DNA of 64,000 bases from Flagellimonas olearia (lineage in GTDB: Bacteria > Bacteroidota > Bacteroidia > Flavobacteriales > Flavobacteriaceae): the NCBI RefSeq assembly GCF_009184425.1, contig NZ_WELG01000001.1:1301870-1365869 (forward strand). Reading direction: 5' to 3'. The position numbers and the translations under genes were made by a program. The notes beneath the pieces were generated by a model that saw only the letters and a program-made list of their open reading frames with translations, had not been told where the DNA came from and did not search any database. Positions 44,426 through 52,427 of the stretch are shown here, in pieces; the first letter of the stretch is position 1; every line of letters begins with the position of its first letter.

Positions 44426-45204
44426 TGGAAACCGTTGAAGAACATATCCTTTCCACCAAAGAACTTGCCATTGGGTATGGTGCAAAAGTTGTGGCAGAAC
44501 ACATCAATTTTTCTTTGGAAGCGGGAACCTTGTGCGGTATTGTTGGGGCCAACGGAATCGGGAAATCCACCTTGCTCCGAACCTTGGCTGGTTTTCAATC
44601 CAAACTAGGAGGTCGTATCGATATAAAGGGCAAAGCCTTGGAGGACCATTCGCCATCTGAAATGGCCCAAAAACTCAGTGTGGTCCTCACCGAACCCCCG
44701 GCATCCAAAAACCTTACTGTCCAAGAACTCATTGCTTTGGGAAGACAGCCCTATACCAACTGGCTGGGAAGCCTTACCGCATCGGACAAAGAACACATCA
44801 ACCAAAGTATAAACGCCTTTTTGCTCAACGATTTACGAAATGCCAAATGCCACGAATTGAGCGACGGCCAGTTGCAACGGGTTCTTATTGCCCGAGCCAT
44901 GGCCCAGGACACCCCTTTGATTCTTTTGGATGAGCCCACTACCCATTTAGACCTCTATCACAAGGTTCAAATCTTGAAATTGTTGCAACAATTGGCCCAC
45001 GAAAGCAAGAAAACCATCGTCTTTACCACCCATGAGATTGACTTGGCCATTCAGTTGTGCGATAAGACCTTGATTTTGGACGGCGTAAACAACCCGTTCG
45101 GAGCACCATGCGAACTGATTGAACAACATCATTTTGAACGCCTGTTTCCTTCGGAAATGATTCAGTTTGATGCCAAAACGGGCACGTTCAAGGTGAATAA
45201 GTAA
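44425..45204 (+). CDS. btuD: ABC transporter ATP-binding protein, BtuD type
   Basis: 259 residues from METVEEHILSTKELA; a Met 12 codons earlier lies inside the permease gene. Walker A GANGIGKSTLLR, the signature LSDGQLQRV (a Q variant of LSGGQ), Walker B LILLDEPTTHLDL and the switch His in FTTHEIDLA are all intact. It powers the importer with the permease encoded just before; the genes share one base in a TGATG junction. Confidence 0.93.
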   Translation: METVEEHILSTKELAIGYGAKVVAEHINFSLEAGTLCGIVGANGIGKSTLLRTLAGFQSKLGGRIDIKGKALEDHSPSEMAQKLSVVLTEPPASKNLTVQELIALGRQPYTNWLGSLTASDKEHINQSINAFLLNDLRNAKCHELSDGQLQRVLIARAMAQDTPLILLDEPTTHLDLYHKVQILKLLQQLAHESKKTIVFTTHEIDLAIQLCDKTLILDGVNNPFGAPCELIEQHHFERLFPSEMIQFDAKTGTFKVNK

Positions 45205-45264
45205 GTTTGTTTTCCATTTCGGCATCCATCGGAATCCGTTATCTTTATCCGAAGAAATCTTTTC

Positions 45265-46611
45265 ATGAGTACAGAACTGATCTATCTATTTATAGGAATC
45301 ATTGCCTTGGCATTAGGGCTGTTTGGTGGCATGTACATCCAAAAGTTAAAGACCAAGTCCACCGAAAGTGTCTGGGGCGAACGGGAGCAACAACTGCATG
45401 CCTCCATCAAATCCCTCAATGATAAATTGTTGTTGGGTGATGAGGAACGCAAACAGTTACAATCCGAAAAAGAACAGCAAAGCAACCAGTTGGTGCGTTA
45501 TCAGGCCGATTTGGAAAACCTTCAACTCAAAAACAGGGAACAAAAGGAAGAGGTTGAAAAACTACAGGAAAAGTTCACCAAAGAGTTTGAGGTCCTTGCC
45601 AACAAAATTCTGGAAGAAAAAAGCGAAAAGTTCACCAAGAGCAATAAAGAGAACATTGAGAACATCCTCACCCCTCTCAACAAAAAGATAAAGGAGTTTG
45701 AGGAAAAGGTGGAAAATTCGCAAAAGGAAAACATCAGCATACACTCGGCCTTGAAGGAACAGTTGCACCACCTCCAGAACCAAAACCTTAAGATAACCCA
45801 AGAGGCGGAAAACCTGACCAAAGCATTGAAAGGCGATAGCAAAATGCAGGGAAACTGGGGAGAATTGGTGTTGGAACGGGTCTTGGAAAAGTCTGGTTTG
45901 GAGAAAGATAGGGAATATAGTGTCCAGCAAAGCTTTACCCGTGAAGATGGCAGCAGGGTCTTGCCCGATGTCATCATCCATTTGCCCGATGGCAAAAAAA
46001 TGGTCGTGGATTCCAAGGTCTCATTGACCGATTATGAGCGATATACCAATGCCGAGGAGGATGACCGACCTAAATTCCTGAAAGATCATATCAACTCCCT
46101 TCGAAAGCATGTGGAGCAGTTGTCCGCCAAAAAATATGAGGACCTCTATGAAATGGAAAGTCCGGATTTTGTATTGATGTTCGTGCCCATTGAGCCTGCC
46201 TTCGCCGTGGCCATAAACGAGGACGTATCGCTCTACAACAAGGCCTTTGAACAGAACATTGTGATTGTGACCCCATCTACCTTGCTCGCCACGCTTCGTA
46301 CCATTGATACCATGTGGAGCAACGAAAAGCAACAAAAAAACGCCATGGAAATTGCCCGACAGGCAGGGGCCCTTTACGATAAATTTGTTGGTTTTATGCA
46401 GGACTTGACCCAAGTGGGCAAAAAAATGGATGATGCCAAAGGGGAATATAAAAATGCCATGAACAAGTTGTTCGATGGTCGAGGTAACATAGTAATCAGT
46501 ATCGAAAAATTACGAACCATGGGGGCCAAAGCCAAAAAATCCTTGCCCGAGCCTATTTTAAAGCGTGCCCTCGAGGATGATTTTGAAGAAGACCCTAAAC
46601 TAGAACTATAA
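45265..46611 (+). CDS. rmuC: RmuC family DNA recombination protein
   Basis: 448 residues. An N-terminal membrane helix (about 4-24) is followed by a long coiled coil rich in Glu, Lys and Gln (about 40-190) and the RmuC domain (QGNWGELVLERVLEKSGLEK, VLPDVIIHLPDGKKMVVDSK, NIVIVTPSTLLATLRTIDTM). RmuC limits recombination at inverted repeats in E. coli; the nuclease-like core residues (D of DVIIHLP, DSK) are present. It lies in a plus-strand run with two small genes downstream. Confidence 0.93.
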   Translation: MSTELIYLFIGIIALALGLFGGMYIQKLKTKSTESVWGEREQQLHASIKSLNDKLLLGDEERKQLQSEKEQQSNQLVRYQADLENLQLKNREQKEEVEKLQEKFTKEFEVLANKILEEKSEKFTKSNKENIENILTPLNKKIKEFEEKVENSQKENISIHSALKEQLHHLQNQNLKITQEAENLTKALKGDSKMQGNWGELVLERVLEKSGLEKDREYSVQQSFTREDGSRVLPDVIIHLPDGKKMVVDSKVSLTDYERYTNAEEDDRPKFLKDHINSLRKHVEQLSAKKYEDLYEMESPDFVLMFVPIEPAFAVAINEDVSLYNKAFEQNIVIVTPSTLLATLRTIDTMWSNEKQQKNAMEIARQAGALYDKFVGFMQDLTQVGKKMDDAKGEYKNAMNKLFDGRGNIVISIEKLRTMGAKAKKSLPEPILKRALEDDFEEDPKLEL

Positions 46612-46614
46612 GTC

Positions 46615-46983
46615 GTGAGAAAGTTTTTATTTATCGCCATTTCTGCCATAGTGCTGGGAATCGCAGCCTATTTTGCCTTTATCTACTACGTGCCCTTCAG
46701 TGAGGGCTATCGCTCCGGGGAGCTCATCAAGTTCAGCCGTAGGGGTGTGGTGGTAAAGACCTGGGAAGGGCAAATCAGTCAGGGACTTTCGGGTACCAAT
46801 GTGTTTTCCTTTTCCGTGGAGGACAACCAAACGGAAATCATCGAAAAGATGAAGGAATATCAAGGTCAGTACATCAAAGTGACCTATAAGGAACGCTACG
46901 CCACCTTCTTTTGGCTGGGTGATACCAAATATTTTATCACCGAAGTGGAAACCGAAAAATCACCGCTATTCAGAAATCAATGA
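46615..46983 (+). CDS. Small membrane-anchored conserved protein
   Basis: 122 residues from a GTG start 3 bases after the rmuC stop. One N-terminal membrane helix (about 5-25) precedes a beta-rich domain (GYRSGELIKFSRRGVVVKTW, FSFSVEDNQTE, GQYIKVTYKERYATFFWLGD). It is widespread in Bacteroidota, and as far as I recall some records call it 6-phosphogluconate dehydrogenase; nothing in it supports that. It ends in a 4-base overlap with the thioesterase gene. Function unknown. Confidence 0.78.
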   Translation: MRKFLFIAISAIVLGIAAYFAFIYYVPFSEGYRSGELIKFSRRGVVVKTWEGQISQGLSGTNVFSFSVEDNQTEIIEKMKEYQGQYIKVTYKERYATFFWLGDTKYFITEVETEKSPLFRNQ

Positions 46984-47525
46984 AAAAATTCAAGTCGTCC
47001 AAAGAAAGTAGGGTCTCCATTACCGAACTGATGCTTCCTTCCCATTCCAATTTTGGGGGCAAGGTGCACGGTGGACACATTCTTAACCTTATGGACCAAA
47101 TAGCTTTTGCCTGTGCCTCCAAACATTCGCAAAGTTACTGTGTGACCGCTTCCGTAAACCGGGTGGATTTTTTAAATCCCATTGAAGTGGGTGAATTGGT
47201 CACGCTCAAGGCCTCCATCAACTACACCGGAAAAACTTCCATGGTGGTCGGGGTCCGGGTAGAGTCCGAAAATGTGACCACAGGGGAGGTAAAACACTGC
47301 AACTCTTCCTATTTCACCATGGTATCCAAAGGCACAAACGGAAAAAACAAAGCGGTTCCCGGATTGATCTTAAAAAGCAAACAGGACATCCGTAGGTTTG
47401 CCCGAAGCAAGGAACGGAAGCAATCCGCCTATAATCGCGACAGCAAATACGAATCCAACAACTTTAAGGTAAACGAGTTTTTGGAGTTTTTGGAAGGTGA
47501 AAACGTGACTATGGATTTGGACTAA
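46980..47525 (+). CDS. Acyl-CoA thioesterase, hot-dog fold
   Basis: 181 residues. The hot-dog core is clear: GKVHGGHILNLMDQIAFACA with the catalytic-type NLMDQ, then RVDFLNPIEVGELVTLKASI and NYTGKTSMVVGVRVESEN. This matches the YciA/BFIT-like group, which hydrolyses medium to long acyl-CoA. A basic C-terminal extension (about 125-181) is longer than in YciA. It is translationally coupled to the gene before it (ATGA overlap), and its last 17 bases overlap the end of convergent pgl. Confidence 0.9.
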   Translation: MKKFKSSKESRVSITELMLPSHSNFGGKVHGGHILNLMDQIAFACASKHSQSYCVTASVNRVDFLNPIEVGELVTLKASINYTGKTSMVVGVRVESENVTTGEVKHCNSSYFTMVSKGTNGKNKAVPGLILKSKQDIRRFARSKERKQSAYNRDSKYESNNFKVNEFLEFLEGENVTMDLD

Positions 47526-48231
47526 GCCCTGCGGCGGCATCCTCATCCAAAAACCAAACCAGATTTCCCGATGTTGGATTGACCAAGGTAGCTGGATATG
47601 CATCGGAACCTTCGGTTTTTTCCACAATCACCTTTACTTTTTCTGCTTTGGAAGCCCCGGTGACCAAAAAAGCTACTTCTTTGGCCGTATTGATGACCTT
47701 CCCATTGATGGAAACCCTTTTTTGACCTGAATCGGGATGGGTAGCCACCACACAATGGTCTTCAGCATTCCAAAGTTCAATCTCATGGGGAAAAATGGAA
47801 GCCGTATGTCCGTCATCGCCCATACCCAAGATCACCAAATCAAATTGTGGGACTTCCTCTACCCTATCCAAATTGATTTCCAATAGGTTGGCATAGCGCA
47901 TGGCTTCACCGTTGGGCTCATTTTCTCCCAATACACGGTGGATATTCGCTTCTGGCACCTCAATTTTTGAAAATAGATGCTCCACGGTCATTTTGTAGTT
48001 GCTGTCGTCATCAGTTGGAGGAACGCAGCGTTCATCTCCCCAATAAAAATGAATCTTGTTCCAATCGATTTCATCTGAAAACTTTTGGGCCAATACATCA
48101 AATACGATTTTGGGTGTACTCCCCCCGGAAAGCGCCACATGGAACTCCCACGAATTGGCCCTCTCCTTAAAATAGACTGAAAACTGCTCCGCTACCTCTT
48201 GCTTGTCTTTATATATTTTTAACTCCATCAA
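47509..48231 (-). CDS. pgl: 6-phosphogluconolactonase
   Basis: 240 residues, of the DevB/NagB-fold type. Motifs: VALSGGSTPKIVFDVLA near residue 32, FYWGDERCVPPTDDDSNYKM near residue 62 and ILGMGDDGHTASIFPHE near residue 135, holding the active-site Asp and His. It hydrolyses the lactone made by Zwf to 6-phosphogluconate. The zwf gene lies 84 bases upstream on the same strand, with a short repeat between. Translation may start at Met1 or Met2. Confidence 0.95.
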   Translation of the reverse strand: MMELKIYKDKQEVAEQFSVYFKERANSWEFHVALSGGSTPKIVFDVLAQKFSDEIDWNKIHFYWGDERCVPPTDDDSNYKMTVEHLFSKIEVPEANIHRVLGENEPNGEAMRYANLLEINLDRVEEVPQFDLVILGMGDDGHTASIFPHEIELWNAEDHCVVATHPDSGQKRVSINGKVINTAKEVAFLVTGASKAEKVKVIVEKTEGSDAYPATLVNPTSGNLVWFLDEDAAAGLSPNP

Positions 48232-48262
48232 CCTCTAATTTCATTTGTTCTTGACTAAACTG

Positions 48263-48285
48263 GTTCTCGACTGCACTCGAACTGA
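48263..48285. repeat. Short intergenic repeat between pgl and zwf
   Basis: GTTCTCGACTGCACTCGAAC followed by TGACAATT, one base different from the copies at 13328 and 13561. It sits inside the likely zwf-pgl transcript. Confidence 0.7.
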
Positions 48286-48315
48286 CAATTATTTATTGCT
48301 TATTGTTCATTGTTA

Positions 48316-49848
48316 TTAGCAAATCACACAATATCCGGGATCATCGGCGAGATTTTCCCCTGGGTTCCTCCAAAATCCAGATCCATTCATCAGATTATCG
48401 GCATTTTCAGGACCCCATACCCCAGCAGCATATCCGTACATACGAACATCCTTGCCATTCTTCCAATAGTCCAAAATGGGGTCTACAAACTCCCAAGCGG
48501 CTTCCACCTCATCGGCGCGGGCATATAGCGTGGCGTCTCCCTGCATGGCATCCAACAAAAGTCGTTCATAGGCCTCCATGACATAGGTTTGCGCCAAACT
48601 AGAGTAGTAGAAATCCAAATTGGCCCGCTCCACCTTAAATCCCTGCCCTGGAACCTTTACCCCGAATTTGATCAAAATACCTTCATCCGGCTGTATTCTA
48701 ATAATCAGTTTATTATCCTTGCTGTCCATACCCGAGTCCTTAAAAATCTGGTGGTGCGGTGCCTTAAAATGAATCACGACTTCGGTGACCTTGGTAGGCA
48801 TCCGCTTTGCGGTACGCACATAAAATGGCACCCCGTGCCAACGCCAGTTGTCCGCATAAAACTTAATGGCAGCATAGGTTTCGGTAGTGGAATTGGAATC
48901 TACCCCCTCCTCTTCCCGATATCCGTTCATCTTTTCCCCATTGATTTCAGAGGCTACATATTGGGCACGGATCGTATTGTCGAACAAGGTCTGCTCGTCC
49001 TTCATAATACGAAGCGATTTCAGGGCTTTTACCTTCTCATTGCGGATTTCCTCAGGCTGATTGCCTATGGGCGGTTCCATCACCACCAAGGATACAATCT
49101 GAAGCAAATGGTTCTGGAACATATCCCGAAGTGCCCCTGATTTGTCGTAATACCCCCCTCTTTTCTCCACACCAACGCTTTCGGCATTGGTAATTTCCAC
49201 ATGGTCGATATAATTCCGGTTCCACAACGGCTCAAAAATGCTATTGGAAAAACGGGTCACCAATAGGTTCTGTACGGTTTCCTTTCCCAGATAATGGTCT
49301 ATCCGGTATATCTGGGGCTCCGTAAAATATTTGTGAAGTCCTTTATTGAGCTGTCTTGCCGTTTCCAGGCTATATCCAAAAGGCTTTTCCACGATCAAAC
49401 GCTTCCAACCGTTGTTTTGGGTGTTCATGCCTGCTTCGGACAAATTTTGGGCGATGGTCTCGTATAATGTCGGCGGAGTGGAAAGATAATACATGATATT
49501 CCCAGAGGTGCCATAATCAGCCTTCAGGCTTTCAACACGCTTGCGAAGCGGCGCATAATCCGTGTCGTAATCCTTTCCCAAGTCCATGTAAAAAAGCTTA
49601 TCGGCAAAACCTTTTACCTCACCCACATCCAGTTTTTGGATTTTCTCTTTCAAATAGGGGCTTTTATACACCACCCTATCCCGGAATGCCTCATCCGTCA
49701 GGTCACTTCTACTGGCTCCCAATACCACAAAATTGGGCGGGAGCTGCTTGGCCAAATAGAGATTGAAGAGGCCTGGAATCAATTTTCTTGCGGTCAAATC
49801 GCCAGATGCCCCAAAAATCACGAGCATTTGGTTTTCGGTCTTTTTCAT
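48316..49848 (-). CDS. zwf: Glucose-6-phosphate 1-dehydrogenase
   Basis: 510 residues from MKKTENQMLVIFGASGDLT; a Met 17 codons earlier adds residues unlike the family. The NADP-binding GASGDLTARKLIPGLF is at the N-terminus and the active-site RIDHYLGKETVQNLL lies near residue 185, with the catalytic His-Asp pair intact. It oxidises glucose 6-phosphate and starts the oxidative pentose phosphate pathway. pgl follows downstream and gnd is divergent, so the three steps are encoded together. Confidence 0.96.
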   Translation of the reverse strand: MKKTENQMLVIFGASGDLTARKLIPGLFNLYLAKQLPPNFVVLGASRSDLTDEAFRDRVVYKSPYLKEKIQKLDVGEVKGFADKLFYMDLGKDYDTDYAPLRKRVESLKADYGTSGNIMYYLSTPPTLYETIAQNLSEAGMNTQNNGWKRLIVEKPFGYSLETARQLNKGLHKYFTEPQIYRIDHYLGKETVQNLLVTRFSNSIFEPLWNRNYIDHVEITNAESVGVEKRGGYYDKSGALRDMFQNHLLQIVSLVVMEPPIGNQPEEIRNEKVKALKSLRIMKDEQTLFDNTIRAQYVASEINGEKMNGYREEEGVDSNSTTETYAAIKFYADNWRWHGVPFYVRTAKRMPTKVTEVVIHFKAPHHQIFKDSGMDSKDNKLIIRIQPDEGILIKFGVKVPGQGFKVERANLDFYYSSLAQTYVMEAYERLLLDAMQGDATLYARADEVEAAWEFVDPILDYWKNGKDVRMYGYAAGVWGPENADNLMNGSGFWRNPGENLADDPGYCVIC

Positions 49849-49914
49849 ACGATAGTTGATATTGGCTGAGTAATTTCTTCGGATGATCGCATACGTCATC
49901 CAATGAAGTCCTTT

Positions 49915-49922
49915 TATATTTG
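49915..49922 (+). promoter_or_regulatory. -7 promoter box (TATATTTG) for gnd
   Basis: TATATTTG fits TAnnTTTG in the divergent zwf-gnd gap. It would give a leader of about 90 bases; no TTG is at the expected distance. Confidence 0.45.
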
Positions 49923-50015
49923 AGCATAACGAATATAAGGTTTATTTTAGGTTCTGATTTCAACAAATAGCTTACTTTAAATTGTCTTAACATAAGAAGC
50001 TGAAAACGAAGCACA

Positions 50016-51425
50016 ATGACAGATACGTATGATTTTGGCCTAGTAGGTCTGGGAGTAATGGGACGCAATTTTATCTTGAATGTGGCCGATAATGGCTTTA
50101 CCGCCTTCGGGAACGATTTGGATACCGAAAAAGTAAATGCACTGATCCAGGAAGGTGGCGATACCTCAAAAGTAAACGCCAGCTCCGATGTGAAAACCTT
50201 TGTGCAAGCTCTTACCGCCCCAAGGAAAATCATGCTCTTGGTCCCTGCCGGAAAGGTAGTGGACATAGTCATTGAGAGTTTATTGCCCCATTTGGACCAA
50301 GGCGATATCATTATTGATGGTGGAAATTCATTTTTTACGGATACGGACCGACGCGAAGCCTATTTGAAGGAAAAAGGCATCAACTTTTTTGGGGCCGGGG
50401 TTTCCGGTGGTGCCAAGGGGGCCAGAAAGGGTCCCAGCATCATGCCCGGGGGTTCCCGGGAGGCCTATCAGCATGTGAAACCCATTTTTGAAGCGGTTTC
50501 TGCCAAGTATAAAGGTGAGCCCTGCGTGGCGTATTTAGGCCCAAAATCGGCCGGAAACTATGTAAAAATGGTGCACAATGGCATTGAATATGGGTTGATG
50601 CAGCTTACTTCGGAGATTTACGACTTGCTCAAAAAAGCGGGTGGACTCTCCAATGAAGAACTCCACATAACCTATTCGGAATGGAACCAAGGGCGATTAC
50701 AATCGTTTTTGGTGGAAATCACTTCGGAAATATTTACACAAAAAGACGAGCTCACCAGTAGCGACCTCGTTGATATGATTTTGGACAAGGCCAAGCAGAA
50801 GGGAACCGGAAAATGGACTTCCCAAAATGCCATGGACTTGGGCATTCCCATCCCCACTATTGATGTGGCGGTGAGTATGCGGGAAATCTCGGCTCTAAAG
50901 GACGAAAGAGTCAAAGCGGATGCGTTGTACAACCGCCCAACACCCAAAGGTGTTGACAAAAGTGACTTTACCTCCAAAGCGGAACAAGCGTTGTATTTTG
51001 CCTTTATCATAACCTATGCCCAAGGTATGCACCAATTGGCAGATGCCTCCAAAGAGTATGGTTACGAACTGGAACTGGGCGAAATTGCCAAAATATGGCG
51101 TGCCGGTTGCATCATCAGAGCAGCTCTTTTGGCGGATATCACCGATGCCTATCGTGAAGATAAGGACTTGCAAAACCTATTGCTCTCCCCTTCTTTTGTT
51201 AAAAAAGTGCAGGGAACGGTTGATGCAGCCCGTGAACTGGTGGCCTATGGTGCGGCCAATGGCATTCCCCTACCCGGATTGTCCAATGCCCTTACCTACT
51301 TTGATGCCTATACCAGCAGCCGTTTACCGCTGAACCTCATTCAGGCGCAGCGCGATTATTTTGGTTCCCACACCTATGAACGGGTGGACCGAGAAGGAAT
51401 TTTCCATACGGAATGGGAGGAATAG
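50016..51425 (+). CDS. gnd: 6-phosphogluconate dehydrogenase (NADP, decarboxylating)
   Basis: 469 residues, normal length (E. coli 468). Motifs: GLGVMGRNFILNVADNGF at the N-terminus, GAGVSGGAKGARKGPSIMPG near residue 127, KMVHNGIEYGLMQL with the catalytic Lys and GTGKWTSQNAMDLGIP. It yields ribulose 5-phosphate, CO2 and NADPH. It is divergent from zwf-pgl, and an MscS gene follows 12 bases later. Confidence 0.97.
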   Translation: MTDTYDFGLVGLGVMGRNFILNVADNGFTAFGNDLDTEKVNALIQEGGDTSKVNASSDVKTFVQALTAPRKIMLLVPAGKVVDIVIESLLPHLDQGDIIIDGGNSFFTDTDRREAYLKEKGINFFGAGVSGGAKGARKGPSIMPGGSREAYQHVKPIFEAVSAKYKGEPCVAYLGPKSAGNYVKMVHNGIEYGLMQLTSEIYDLLKKAGGLSNEELHITYSEWNQGRLQSFLVEITSEIFTQKDELTSSDLVDMILDKAKQKGTGKWTSQNAMDLGIPIPTIDVAVSMREISALKDERVKADALYNRPTPKGVDKSDFTSKAEQALYFAFIITYAQGMHQLADASKEYGYELELGEIAKIWRAGCIIRAALLADITDAYREDKDLQNLLLSPSFVKKVQGTVDAARELVAYGAANGIPLPGLSNALTYFDAYTSSRLPLNLIQAQRDYFGSHTYERVDREGIFHTEWEE

Positions 51426-51437
51426 CTCCCATCACGT

Positions 51438-52376
51438 ATGACATTAAATAAACCTATGGACCTCATATCAAACATTCAACAATGGCTTGCCAACCATCCC
51501 TTGGCAACTGCCGTTATCAAGTATTTGGTTTGGGTCGTTTTGGTTTTTTTGCTTATCAAATGGGTGCGGCAATTGGTCAAGAAAAACCTTCCTGACAATT
51601 CCTTGAAATATAAAGCCCAAAAGGCCATTGAGGTCATCGGGTATTTCCTGATCATCCTAATCACCATTTCTTATTTTACGGGAAACATCAATGATTTTGG
51701 TCTTGCCATTGGGTTGCTCACGGCGGGCATCACCATCACTCTGCAAGAATTGATCCTGAGCATTGCAGGTTCCTTCTATATCTTTTTTGTACGGGTCTAT
51801 AAACCTGGGGACAGAATCGAATTGAACGGCATTAAAGGAGATGTCATTGACATCGATAGCATTTATACCACCATGATGGAGATTGGGGAATGGGTGTCCA
51901 GTGATAATTACAGCGGCCGCATTGTCAAAATCAGCAATGCCTTTGTCTTTAAAGGGCCTGTATATAATTACTCCCTCGATTTCCCCTTTGTTTGGGATGA
52001 GTTTGACCTTCCCATCCGATATGGTTCGGATATGGAATTGGCCAAGCAAATTGTAATTTCCGTAGCGCAGGAAAAATTGTCGGAGTATGTGAAAAATTCC
52101 ATTGCAGGCTGGAAAGATGTCGTCAACAAATACTACATTGAAGACGCCCAAGTAGACCCAACCCTTGCCATCACCATGACCGATAATTGGATTCAGTTCA
52201 ATTTGCGGTACATTGTGGACTATAAAAAACGGCGGATGACCAAACACCTTCTCAATGAAGAGATTGGCAGAAGGATTTTAGCAACTGACGGTAAAGTGAC
52301 CTTGGCATCCTCAACATTTGAAATCGTTAGAATCCCAACGTTGGAAGTCAATCAGGATAAAAGCATCGAAAAATAA
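51438..52376 (+). CDS. Mechanosensitive channel, MscS family (second paralogue)
   Basis: 312 residues. Membrane helices lie at about 22-42, 64-84 and 88-118 (GLAIGLLTAGITITLQELIL is the pore-helix region), followed by the beta-domain start FFVRVYKPGDRIELNGIKGD. It differs from the paralogue at 34278 in pore sequence and in having a longer C-terminal part. It should act as a tension-gated channel or an ion channel of related type. It lies 12 bases after gnd and is probably co-transcribed; an alternative start is Met7. Confidence 0.9.
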   Translation: MTLNKPMDLISNIQQWLANHPLATAVIKYLVWVVLVFLLIKWVRQLVKKNLPDNSLKYKAQKAIEVIGYFLIILITISYFTGNINDFGLAIGLLTAGITITLQELILSIAGSFYIFFVRVYKPGDRIELNGIKGDVIDIDSIYTTMMEIGEWVSSDNYSGRIVKISNAFVFKGPVYNYSLDFPFVWDEFDLPIRYGSDMELAKQIVISVAQEKLSEYVKNSIAGWKDVVNKYYIEDAQVDPTLAITMTDNWIQFNLRYIVDYKKRRMTKHLLNEEIGRRILATDGKVTLASSTFEIVRIPTLEVNQDKSIEK

Positions 52377-52427
52377 AATCAAGTTTTTCCCAGTCGCTCA
52401 AAATAGTAATCAACTAATCACAATACC

